Assembly: GCA_004194705.1 (NCBI GenBank)
Contig: SADC01001168.1
Span: 620,001 to 684,000 of the forward strand
Direction: 5' to 3'
Length of the DNA stretch: 64,000 nucleotides
Source of the DNA: Ditylenchus dipsaci
Lineage: Eukaryota; Nematoda; Chromadorea; Rhabditida; Anguinidae
The translations under genes were made by a program, and so were the position numbers. The notes below the pieces were generated by a model. That model made no database searches, was not told the DNA's origin, and worked only from the letters and a program-made list of their open reading frames with translations. Shown here piece after piece: positions 32,022 to 41,382 of the stretch. Every line of letters starts with the position of its first letter. Within the stretch, counting starts at the first letter, position 1.

Positions 32022-32394
32022 TTAGTCAAATAAGATGAATCGATGTCCTCTTCCTCACTTGTTTCCTTGGGCGCTTGTTTCTTCTTCTCTTCCTTGGCAG
32101 GAGCGGCAGCGACTTCACGCTTGGAACCATCACCGGCGAAAGCAGCACTAGGCGCAGTTGCAACACCATATCCAATGTTAGAGACCAAATCCTGAAAATT
32201 TGGAACATAATTTAACTGCAAAGATATCGGAGAGCCACCTTGACATCAACTCCATTGAGAGTTTTTGCACATAGACCAGGCCAAAACGGCTCGACAGTGA
32301 CATCAGCAGCCGTGAGAATCATCTGAATCTTGCCTCCGGTAATGGCGACACAATCATCTTGAAGAGCGAGAGCTGCAGTCGTCCTATTCCACAG
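32022..32394 (-). pseudogene. RPLP1: 60S acidic ribosomal protein P1 (last exons, frameshifted tail)
   Basis: P1 forms the L12-type stalk that recruits GTPase factors. Exon A (32,239-32,394) reads AALALQDDCVAITGGKIQMI, LTAADVTVEPFWPGLCAKTL, NGVDVK, with the family's VEPFWPGL motif. Exon B (32,022-32,191) reads DLVSNIGYGVA, an Ala-rich hinge, KEEKKKQAPKETSEEEDI. The universal ending GFGLFD appears only one frame away, as GFILFD then TAA: one G is missing in GACATCG[G]ATTC near 32,036. The N-terminal exon is not convincingly identified. Confidence 0.85.
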
Positions 32395-32424
32395 CTAAAA
32401 GACTGGTTATCTTCATAGTAATGA

Positions 32425-32795
32425 CAACTTTATTACAAACCTTCTCTATACTTATCGATCACTTGCCGACCATCCTTCCCACCAGCAAAACAGAAGTCCT
32501 TGAGATGATTGCTTAGACTGCTGCTCACTCAGTTGTGATGCTGCTTTGCGCTTGTCTTGAGTTCAAATAACAGTTAAGCATCGAATAACTGAATAAGCAA
32601 ACCTAACAAGGTGAGATATCCTCGCAGATGCTAGTTGAAGCGCTCACGACGTTGCTGACCTGATAGCTTTCCGCTGCATAACCGCACATCTTCCATTGGC
32701 GACAAGGACACTTGGTGAGCAGATGGTTTTGCTGGCAAGAACGATTTTTTTGTTATTCACTTTAGCGGCACGTCTTGTTTGAACCATCAGGCTTG
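32425..32795 (-). other. Coding-like minus-strand fragments upstream of P1
   Basis: Patches such as NHLKDFCFAGGKDGRQVIDK and MVQTRRAAKVNNKKIVLAS alternate between frames with stops between. They may be decayed exons of another gene or of the P1 5' end. No identity assigned. Confidence 0.25.
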
Positions 32796-32799
32796 CCTA

Positions 32800-33328
32800 A
32801 AATAGCAAAAAAGTTTCATGACTTATCGACGGACAAAAATGCAAAACCACGGTCTTTTTAATGCAATCCATGTACCAAAATGTAGCCTGTACATTCAGGA
32901 ACCAGAAAAGTCAGACCGATTTTTGTAAAGTCAGAATTTAAAAACTAGAGACCGTTTAAAGCAAACAAGTGGCATTTTTCCGAGTAAAAATAGGGGTTTT
33001 TGCGTTTTCCGTCTAACTTTTGTATGAGACACACCCAAAATTTGTATTTTCGCGCATACTTCCTTGGTACCATAAGTAGAAAATTTACTCCTCTCTCAAG
33101 TCTCCGGTTTTGTTTGAGAATAAATCGACAAAAAAATAATCTAGGGTCTCAATAAAGTCAACCAGTTAAAGAAAATGTTTGGACTTTTTAACAGACCGAA
33201 ATTGTCCTTTTGAAATTCTTCAGGTTTTGTGGTACGTGATGGCTTATTCGAAAGCCCTGAGTATGAGGAATTTTTGGTCACAAGCATTTCAAAAAATGTT
33301 TTAAAAAATCATATCTGACATACAAAAC
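32800..33328. other. Gene-free stretch
   Basis: AT-rich sequence, no ORF with recognisable content, ending at the LTR retrotransposon target site. Confidence 0.5.
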
Positions 33329-33502
33329 TGTTGTGTATGTGTTTAAATCACCATTTGTCTCGTAGTGATTTAAACCTGTCTTGTTACTGTTGTAGTATAT
33401 AAAGGTCTAACGTCTGTGTTCAGATCAGTTTGTGTCCGAATGAAAGCTATTAAGAAGTCGTGTGCTATCGTCTCTCTCTCTCAAGCTATCAAGGATACAA
33501 CA
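33329..33502 (+). repeat. 5' LTR
   Basis: TGTTGTGTATGTG...GATACAACA. It contains a TATA box (GTATATAAAGG near 33,395) and CTGTGTTCAGATCAG downstream of it. It differs from the 3' LTR by a few single-base indels, so insertion is fairly recent or the differences are sequencing errors. Confidence 0.92.
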
Positions 33503-33515
33503 TTGGCGCAGTCGC

Positions 33516-34200
33516 TATGGATGTGGACCAGCTCAAAAATATGGTGGAACAGCAATCAACAGCAATGGCGGCAACAACAAGCTTCAATCACTCAATTGGT
33601 GGCTGCTCCTTCAGCAGCAAAATCGTGGTGGTGGTGACATTGCTCAGCCTGCTCTTCGTCTATCTCAACATTGCGCAATTGCCAGACATGGAAGTTTTCA
33701 GCGCTGATGACAGTGATCCGAACAAGTTCCAAAATTGGATGCAGCGGTTCCAGTTCTCTCTCGATTGCATTGCTCCGAATATGGTGGAATCAACAAAAGT
33801 GAAGCTGCTAATGACCAAGCTCTCTGCCGAAGCTTCGCCGAGTACTCCAAGAGCTGCCTGCCTAAGGATGTGACGACTAAATATGGAGGAAACGGTTAGT
33901 GGTCCTCTTAAAATTATTCGCTCATTCTCGCTCGCTGGTGGTGGATCGCTTCGAATGCCTGCGTCTGGTCAAGATGATGGGGAAGAATTCCGCCACTACG
34001 TCAACCGTCTCAAGGTCAGCTCCGTCTGTTCAAATTCAGCTCTCTCAAAGAGGAAGAGTTCAATTGCCTTCTTCTACTGCTAGGACTCAAGTCAAATCAA
34101 GATGCAGCTATCGAACCCGCTTCTCCATCATCAACGAAAAGGGATATGCAGTCAAGTTCGAAGAAATTGTGGAAAGAAGCTGCCAGCTACCTGTCAACAA
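33516..34200 (+). pseudogene. gag-like region of the LTR element
   Basis: Reads MDVDQLKNMVEQQSTAMAA near the 5' LTR, then DPNKFQNWMQRFQFSLD and KVKLLMTKLSAEA, the usual capsid-N pattern of Gypsy-type gag (short Trp-containing helix, then a KxxxLxxxL helix). The frame changes at about 33,838 and again downstream. Confidence 0.7.
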
Positions 34201-34284
34201 TCGCTAAGCAAAGCATTGGAAAGAAGTCAGCAGCCTTCCTCCAGCCCGTTCATCATCAAGTCAGCAAAGCTTCAGTTCCGTCAA

Positions 34285-34600
34285 GTGCTGCTTTCGCTGT
34301 GGTCAAATGCATTGGTCAGATATTGCCGCTCCAAGAATGCTGAATGCACAAGTGCGGTAAAATTGGTCACCTGAGCAAGCAGTGTGACGCCATTCAGCAG
34401 TTCCGCCAGCCTAAGAAGAAGTTCCAGAAGCAGTTCAAAGTCTTCGATCAATCAAGCTATGGGGTCAATTTCCTTCAAATGCAATCAGTACAAGTCAAGC
34501 AGTTGGCCAGCAATCTCAGCTCATCAAGAAGCAAGTGCAAGTCAATGGTCGGTTCGTCATCTTCACTCTTGACACTGGGTCAGAAGTGACAGCGAATCAA
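34285..34600 (+). pseudogene. Zinc knuckles and aspartic protease of the LTR element
   Basis: Two CCHC-type knuckles (CFRCGQMHW..., then CGKIGHLSKQC) are followed about 200 bp later by FTLDTGSEVTA, the retropepsin active-site motif D-T-G. Frames differ between the parts, so no intact product is made. Confidence 0.8.
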
Positions 34601-35451
34601 TGAAGAAACCTATTAGCAATTGGTCGGCCTCCAATCTATCGAAGCAAATGGCAGGGTCGTCTCTACAATGGGTCAAGCTGCAAGTTCATCGTGATGGTAT
34701 CGCTTTTTTCTCTGTCAATGGTCGCTCAGTCAAGCAAGCTTTTGTGGTGGCTCACATGGTTCAATCAACCTCCTAGGTATCAATGCGCTCAACGCACTAG
34801 GATTTTGGACATGCCTCTCAATCAGCAGCGATCGAAGGAAAAGCACCAGCCTTCTCAGTCCGTCAGTCAAAGGGAATCAACCTGCTACAGCTCAGCTCAA
34901 CTGGTAGCCAGGACCTCAGCAGCTTTCCAGTGGTCGCAGCAGCAAGCCTTCGTCGCCATGCTCTATCTGTGGACTCATGCACTGGAAAAGCAACTGCTCT
35001 CGTCACAAGTCAAAAGCCAGAAAGTCCAAGCTCTTGGATCGTTTCATCATCAGTTGCGTCCTCTTCTCAAGTGCAGCCTGCCAAGAAGAAAGTGACAAGC
35101 CAAGCAACTCGTCTTCCAGCAAATGTCGTCTGTCAAATTGCTCCGGTTCCAGTCTTCAATCAAGGGAAGGAGTGGACGCGTCAATGCTCATCAGTCTCGC
35201 CTGCAAGCAAGTGTCTTCCAGTCAGCTCCTTCAAGGAAGGAATGGAACATTGCGCTTAGCTCTCTCGTCTTCTCCAGTCACAGCAGAGATTCCGCAGCAA
35301 TGGTCGGTATAGGGAACGGTCAAAGAAGCCTCAAGTACCAATCAGCGACAGTCCAAGTTCCTCGGCCAGATCCAAGCTGGAATGCTGCAAGCAAGAACAA
35401 TATCCTATTCTTCAGAATCTCTGTCCACCCAACCCATTGTACGGGGGAGGG

Positions 35452-35621
35452 TGTTGTGTACTGTGTTTAAATCACCATTTGTCTCGTAGTGATTTAAACC
35501 TGTCTGTTACTGTTGTAGTATATAAAGGTCGAACGTCTGTGTTCAGATCAGTTGTGTCCGAATAAAGCTATTAAGAAGTCGTGTGCTATCGTCTCTCTCT
35601 CAAGCTATCAAGGATACAACA
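35452..35621 (+). repeat. 3' LTR
   Basis: See the 5' LTR; preceded by the polypurine tract and followed by the AAAAC duplication. Confidence 0.92.
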
Positions 35622-35930
35622 AAAACAATTAGGGTCCAAAATTGACCATTTTTCGAATTTTTATGTTTGGCGCGAAATTTCGAAAGTGATTATGATTTGA
35701 ATTTGGGGGGTGTGGTACACTGATAGACGAAAGAGAGCCGCCAATTCAAATTTGCCCATGCCACTGCGCGCAAAAACCATGGTCCTTTAGGTGACGTTAA
35801 TCCAGTTATTTTGCCTTATACAAGCTAAGCCAATTAAATCGCCTAGTATTTGGGTGACGTTACAAACCTAGGTGACGTTAAATTCAGGTTTGTTGTATGC
35901 TGTAACTGGAAACTGTTAGCATTTTTGTCA

Positions 35931-36922
35931 TACAGTAGCGGACAAAAAATTGAACACATGGTTACATTTTATAAATCGTGAAAGTTTTGAATTTTTCCTG
36001 TGTGTTGAAAGTTCTGTTAAAGGCAAAGATGTAGCATTTTTCTTCCTCTTTCAAATGCTTAGTTCAATTTTTTTTATTGTCAGGCTTTGACATCGTTGTA
36101 AATTCATTTTTCTGATACGAGTCTATTTTATACCCGGACAAAAAAATTGAACAGGCAACCGCAATAAACAGAGACCGCAATAATCTCAAAAAATTCATTT
36201 ATTTCACACTATTATTTCGTAGCCCTGTTTCTTAGCACAATTTGGTGGTCAAACTCTATTTTTGATAATTATGGAAAAAGTTATGACCATCAACATGAAA
36301 GTGTCAATTTCTAGTCAAAATAAAGAAAAATCTAAGGAAAATGACTGTTTAGCCACATAAATAATAGCTTTCTCAAAGAAATGTCGGTGAAAATATGACA
36401 TCCATTGCACCATTCGAAAGCTCTTTGATTTCTCTACAAAATAACACGTCGACTGTTTTTTTAGAAAAAATACGAAACGGACAGTTGAAGTTACAAAAAG
36501 TGAAAAACCCCTCTTTTTGCCTTATTTTAGCGTTTTTGTCTTGTCTAAATTCAACTGTCATGTTTCTTAGCCCTGTATTTTTCTAAAAAAACAGTCGACG
36601 TGTTTTTTGTAGAGAAATCAAAGAGCTTTCGAATGGTGCAATGGATGTCATATTTTCACCGACATTTCTTTGAGAAAAGCTATTATTTATTGGCTAAACA
36701 GTCATTTTCCTTAGATTTTTCTTTATTTTGACTAGAAATTGACACTTTCATGTTGATGGTCATAACTTTTTCCATAATTATCAAAAATAGAAGTTTGACC
36801 CACCAAATTGTAGCTAAGAAACAGGGCTACGAAATAATAGTGTGAATAAATGAATTTTTTGAGATTATTGCGGTTTCTGTTTATTGCGGTTGCCTGTTCA
36901 ATTTTTTTTGTCCGCTACTGTA
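35931..36922. mobile_element. 990-bp palindromic element, TACAGTAGCGG ends
   Basis: TACAGTAGCGGACAAAAAA... mirrors ...TTTTTTTTGTCCGCTACTGTA, TA-flanked. Its outermost bases equal those of 14,452-15,654, then the texts diverge (CAATTTTTTT versus GTGATGACTC) before converging again at GGTCATAACTTTTTCC and TAGCTAAGAAACAGGGCTAC. The left arm has about 180 bp (35,950-36,130) that is absent from the right arm. Confidence 0.8.
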
Positions 36923-36946
36923 AGTCAGATAGTCAAGCTGTGTGAC

Positions 36947-37121
36947 CAGGATTGTTTAAGCGCCGGCTACCCGGCGGAGCGCCGGCTAAGCGCCGGCGCC
37001 TAAGCGCCGGCGCTAGATGGCGCCGGCGCTTATTTTGAAAACGGCGGAGCGCCGGGTCAGCGCCGCGCTTAAGCGCCGGCGCTATAAGCGCCGGCGCTCC
37101 GCCGGCGCTTGAACAATCCTG
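36947..37121. mobile_element. hAT-like MITE made of AAGCGCCGGCGCT words
   Basis: CAGGATTGTTTAAGCGCCGG mirrors GCCGGCGCTTGAACAATCCTG. A perfect 8-bp duplication TGTGTGAC is at 36,939-36,946 and 37,122-37,129. Inside are about ten GCGCCGGCGC palindromes, making a strong GC island in AT-rich DNA. Confidence 0.9.
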
Positions 37122-37129
37122 TGTGTGAC

Positions 37130-37465
37130 GTTTGATTGAGAAACTATTTAATCGAAAGCCGTTAATCTAAATGTAAGTTTACCTTGATTTTCTGAGCGGC
37201 GAACTATCTCCATTATTGAAATACTAGGGAAACAGGCGCCTATCGGCGCCACCATCATATTCAAAAAATTACATAAATAATGATCGATCACATATCCTTA
37301 CCTAGCTACCCTTCTTCTGGTTAACCGCCCTCTTGGCTAACCTCCTCCTGGATAGCTCTCTCCTGGGTTTCCTCCCACTGGGTAGCAGGGGTGACTCCTG
37401 GGTGACTTTTTTCTATATACCTTTCTTAGCCACCCTCCTCATGAGTACCACTACCACCACTCTCG
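37130..37465. other. Gene-free stretch
   Basis: Contains GGCGCCTATCGGCGCC (37,233), a phrase also at 19,352 and 22,831, and a CTCCTGGGTNNC / TACC-rich degenerate patch (37,310-37,450). Confidence 0.5.
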
Positions 37466-37984
37466 TGCTTGAAAGATAGATAAGATGTTGAATTTCATGG
37501 TTCCTGAAAAATATTTGGCATAAGTTCACAAAAAATAGCATAAAAGTTAGGCTTTAACATGAAAATTCACCGAAATCCAGGCTAAATCCACCACTTTTAA
37601 TTTGGAGGGACTTAAAAAGCTTTTATTGCAGCTTACTCAATTCTATGACTTTGTCCTAAAAAGAAAGCTGAGATTTTGAACTTCAGGGTTCCGGAAAGGT
37701 ATTCGGCATAAGTTCACGAAAATTGGCAGAAAATCAAACTTAAACACGAAATCCAACTAAAATCAAGGCTAAAATCCACCATCTCCGATTTGGAGGACTT
37801 AAAAACTTTTTTTGGAGTCCACTCAATTTTTCAGTTTTGTGCTTAAAAGATAGCTAAGATGTTGAATTTCAGGGTTCCGGAAAGATATTTGGCATAAATA
37901 TACAAAAATTGGCAGAAAATCAAACTTGAACACAAAATCCACTAAAAGCCAGGCTAAAATACACCATCTCCGATTTGGAGGGAC
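37466..37984 (+). repeat. About 175-bp tandem repeat S2, three units
   Basis: Units share AAGATGTTGAATTTCAGGGT, TTTGGCATAAGTTCAC, AACTTGAACACAAAATCC and ATTTGGAGGGACTTAAAAA. Related units are at 22,990-23,245 and 27,460-27,850. The last unit is interrupted by E5. Confidence 0.8.
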
Positions 37985-38436
37985 GGCACGGCGACAATTC
38001 CGCGAGAGACAATTCTGCAACGGATAATTCCGCGACATATAATCCGCGACGGATAATTCCGCGGAATTCAAATTTTTTGGCGTTCCTGTTGAGAAAAACC
38101 GAATTCTGACACCAGATTCGTGATCAGAATGGTCGACTGCATACCCAGGTGCCTTTAAATCTAAAACTCGTGTCCAATTTAAAACATTGATTTTTTTTCA
38201 AAAGTTTTTTTGTCTGGAGTGGAATCTGAAATTGGACAATACGTTAAAATTTGAAAAAGGTGAATATGGTATCCACCATGCAGAACACGAATCCGCTGTC
38301 AGAATTGGTTTTTCTTAACACGAACGTCAAAAATTGAAATTCCGCGGAATTATCCGTCGCGGAATTATCTGTTGCGGAATTATCCGTCGCGGAATTGTCT
38401 CTCGCGAATTGTCTCCGGCGGAATTGTCGCCGTGCC
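37985..38436. mobile_element. Word-array TIR element E5 (CGGAATTATCCG)
   Basis: A perfect 17-bp TIR GGCACGGCGACAATTCC is followed by CGGATAATTCCGCG words in both arms. A perfect duplication GGAGGGAC is at 37,977-37,984 and 38,437-38,444. The neighbouring S2 unit at about 37,607 (TTTGGAGGGACTTAAAAA) is the empty site. The loop carries a shorter hairpin with TTCTGACACCAGATTCGTG / CGAATCCGCTGTCAGAAT. No protein. Confidence 0.92.
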
Positions 38437-38695
38437 GGAGGGACTTAAAGGGGTATACCAGCGCGTTACACGGTAAAATTCAAATTTTCAAAAGGCGAGG
38501 ACCACACTTCAAGACAAAAAACATTTGATTTCAAAATGTTCCTTAAAATTATTTTATTATCGTTACCGCAGCAGGGCGATAGTCTCTAATTTTACTTAAC
38601 TTTTTTAGGTTTATTACTGCAAAGAGAGCCTAAAAAAGAAATCAGAATTACTTTTATTGGAGTAATTAACCTAAATTTAAAGGGTGGTATACCCC

Positions 38696-38757
38696 GGGTA
38701 CAAATCGATATGCGAATATTTTAAACACTTAAGTTCGATTCCCAGTGGGTGCACACC
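38696..38757 (+). repeat. tRNA-derived SINE-like fragment
   Basis: ATGCGAATATTTT..., then B box AGTTCGATTCC and CAGTGGGTGCA. The minus-strand copy at 40,168-40,241 shares ATGCGAATATTTC, GGTTCGATTCCCA and GGGGTGCA. Confidence 0.5.
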
Positions 38758-38785
38758 CTTTTTTACCTCCTTCAATTTACAGGGC

Positions 38786-39315
38786 TGTATGTAAAAAATT
38801 CCGACCAATGTGTGAAATTTCCCGACTAATTAATAAATTTTCCCGGCAAATTCAAATTTGCCTAAAAGTAATGAATTTTCCCGACAAATCTGTGAAATTT
38901 TCCGACAAATCTGTGAAAGTTCGCGGCAAATTTTTCGATCATCCGAAAGATGTTTTTTTAATTCTTTGATTAATTTCAAAGAGAGCTCGCAAATGATAAA
39001 AACAGAAAATTAGTCAATGAATCAGCTTACTGTATCCATTTCCCCCATTTTCAGTCACCCATTCATCGACATTTTCCTTGCTAGAGCAATCCTTTGCAGT
39101 TGTCCATTCGCGCGCCACACCACGCTTCTTTTGTTGCTTAGCTTGGAATTGCATCTCTAAGAGTATTACCTAAGTCATTTCAAGTAATTTTTTTGAAACA
39201 AGAAACAAGGCAGCCGGCACACAATCAATTAAACATTATAATTAAAGTGTTTGTCGGGAACTTTCACAGATTTGTCGGGAAATTTCACAGATTTGTCGGG
39301 AGTTTTCAATTTGAT
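38786..39315. mobile_element. Word-array TIR element E8 (CCCGACAAATCTGTGAAA)
   Basis: The left arm (38,795-38,935) repeats CCGACAAATCTGTGAAATTT about six times with variation. The right arm (39,249-39,312) has the inverse three times. Between them are coding-like minus-strand sequence and spacer. Exact ends and target duplication are not resolved. Confidence 0.65.
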
Positions 39316-39760
39316 CCATTTACAAGTTTGATGTCCAAATGATCCTTATACTCCTGGCTATCCAGCTTGATCATCACATCATGATTTCACATCATCTGGA
39401 GCTGATTTATAGGCTAAGACCTGCTAAATTTACGAAAATCGATCGTTTTGGTGGTTTTTCTTTGACTGATCTTATCGATATCTTCTGACTTTTTCTACAA
39501 GTTACAAGCTACCCGAACGTACCTAAGATTCTGTGCTTCTTTTGAGCTATAATGCAAAGAAAAAAAACTCGAGTCATGATTAAAATTCGAAAAAAAATCA
39601 ACAATACGCACTTCTTTGCCATCCCACTCAGGGCTGTCCCACAACTCTTCAGTATTAGTTTTGGAACTGACTGTTTTTTTTACAATTTCAATTTACACGA
39701 TCATCTACAACTTCACACTCAAAATGTAGTCCTGCTTCTTGGCGTCATTTTCAGTATATG
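39040..39760 (-). CDS. Possible multi-exon gene, unidentified
   Basis: Minus-strand patches with good composition: NTEELWDSPEWDGKEV (about 39,600-39,650), HDVMIKLDSQEYKDHLD (about 39,340-39,390), QQKKRGVAREWTTAKDCSS and NVDEWVTENGGNGYS (about 39,030-39,150). Splice signals are plausible but not all resolved. The last patch lies inside element E8, so it could be the element's own coding remnant or a captured exon. Not recognised. Confidence 0.35.
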
Positions 39761-39769
39761 GTTGTAAAT

Positions 39770-40165
39770 TATCATGTAAATTAAAATTGCAAAAAAGCGT
39801 CAGTGCCAAAATAATACCGAAATCCTGCCCTCAAAAATGCTCTCTTGTTGCTTGGTCAAACCTTCGCTAGCTAACTTGTTTTTCTGAAGTGATTGTTGTG
39901 TAGAAATTTCTATCGGGTTCTCCATGAAATTCTGACTCTAAGAAGTCACTAACGCGTTGAAAAATAAATAAAATTGGTGGAGGCTCAGGCCATATAAAAC
40001 TAAGTAAGCATCATTTTGCCGGTTTCTTTTAATTTTGATGGTTATTTGCATGAAATCCAAAGTTAAGGTATTTGCTGGCAGCAAAGCAGTGCTGGAAAAT
40101 AAGTTTAATTGACTGCTCGATAGTTTTGGGCCTAGAAGTGAGTTAACTCACCAAAAATGGATTAA
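39770..40165. other. Gene-free stretch
   Basis: AT-rich; no credible ORF, no clear repeat partner. Confidence 0.4.
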
Positions 40166-40167
40166 TA

Positions 40168-40241
40168 AAATAGGTTATGCACCCCTTGGGAATCGAACCT
40201 GATAGTTCGAAATATTCGCATTTCGATGTGTAGCCTCCCCC
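40168..40241 (-). repeat. tRNA-derived SINE-like fragment
   Basis: Minus strand: perfect B box GGTTCGATTCC preceded by ATGCGAATATTTCGAAC. It has no acceptor stem, and the same family is at 38,696. Confidence 0.5.
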
Positions 40242-40276
40242 TTCAACAGAGTCATTGTTTTTCTTTTTTTATTCAG

Positions 40277-40693
40277 ATGAGGAAAAGCTATGGTAACAGA
40301 AAAGAGTTAAAGACTCAAATAGTTCTTCCTCTGTCTCAACTCTCCATGGTCTATAGAGGAACACACCAGTTGGAAAAAGCCGTAGAAGTCCTACGGGAAG
40401 CCAGAGAAGCAATGGGTCAAATACTGGAGATTGAGATCGGAGTTAGCTATTTGCTGATTGAAGCAGAATGTTACTCCGGCTTGCAGCAAAAGTCATTGGT
40501 CACTAAGACTTTTCAACGAGCAATGACTAACAGCAAGATGATAAGTGGTGCTAACAAGCAACTTTTTTACTTAAGGTTCCCCGATGCAATGCCATATGCA
40601 ATATCTTTGATAAACATATATTTATCAATTGCTTGCGAACCAATTGTTTCTAGAAGAAAGCTAGTATTTTTTCTTTTTTATTGTTTGAAATAA
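40277..40693 (+). pseudogene. Orphan last exon of a TPR-SET gene paralogue
   Basis: Follows TTTTATTCAG and reads NRKELKTQIVLPLSQLSMVY, THQLEKAVEVLREAREAMGQ, YLLIEAECYSGLQQKSLVTK, ANKQLFYLRFPDAM. This is the same TPR-like exon as 49,864-50,190, with clear amino-acid divergence. No other exons of this copy are found in the preceding 20 kb. It sits 2.2 kb upstream of the intact gene's first exon, so it is the tail of a tandem duplicate whose body was lost or displaced, or an isolated duplicated exon. Confidence 0.8.
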
Positions 40694-40699
40694 AAAATA

Positions 40700-41373
40700 C
40701 ACATTATCTTTTTGCCAAATTTTTGATTAATAAAGTTTAATTTAAATTTTTAATTTAAAATTAATTTAAAATAAAAGTTAATGAAAAAATCCGCTGATTT
40801 TTTTCAGAATATAATGATAGATACTAATAAAAGGTTTCGACACATGTTTTATCGATGACAACTAGAAAGAAAAATATCGGTGCAATGGGAAGTAAAGAAG
40901 AAGTAAAGATGAAAACAAAGATTTTGTAGAAAACTAAGTTGAAGAATGAAAAACTGATAAAATTAAAACAATCATTGTTATAGTTTAAATTAAAAATTTT
41001 AATACTGCTTTTTTGTCGTTATTAGCTTTTAATATATCTGAATATTTTTAATTTGAAGTTACACAGTCATATCTTGATAGGCCCTGTTATCCGGGCCATA
41101 GACAGATACGTCCAAATGGATGTATCCAGGGGGAGGGCTACCGTGATGTGGCCCATTATTTTACGCATACCTAGGACATAAACCACTTTAAAATGACTCT
41201 TGATGTATTAGAACATTCACGGTGAATTCGTGCAGAAATACCTCGAAAAAAGCTTTTTACTTTTGAGCATGGAAGCCAAAATTAAAAAAAAGAAGTAGTT
41301 TAAAAAGTGATTTTGAGTATTTTTTAAAATAAAAGTGGCCGCAAAAAGACCAACCGCAAAAAGACCCTAAACA
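40700..41373. other. Gene-free stretch
   Basis: AT-rich; includes AATTTAAAATTAATTT runs and a GGATGTATCCAGGGGGAGGG patch. Nothing coding was seen. Confidence 0.45.
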
Positions 41374-41382
41374 TTTAAAAAA

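Larger units (their letters stand above)
33329..35621 (+). mobile_element. Non-autonomous LTR retrotransposon, complete with target duplication
   Basis: 5' LTR 33,329-33,502 and 3' LTR 35,452-35,621 (about 170 bp, TG...CA), nearly identical. A perfect 5-bp target duplication AAAAC flanks the element at 33,324-33,328 and 35,622-35,626. A primer-binding site TTGGCGCAGTCGC follows the 5' LTR directly and a polypurine tract ACGGGGGAGGG precedes the 3' LTR. The interior encodes gag-like sequence, a zinc-knuckle pair and an aspartic protease motif, then diverged sequence. Reverse transcriptase, RNase H and integrase are absent, which explains the 2.3-kb size. Several stops and frame changes show it is no longer coding. 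Gypsy-type by protein content (inference). Confidence 0.92.

Noticed and set aside
34691..35470. Additional host gene between 34.7 and 35.5 kb
   Set aside because: Ser/Gln-rich frames on one strand lie wholly inside the LTR element and change frame repeatedly. Remnant element sequence.
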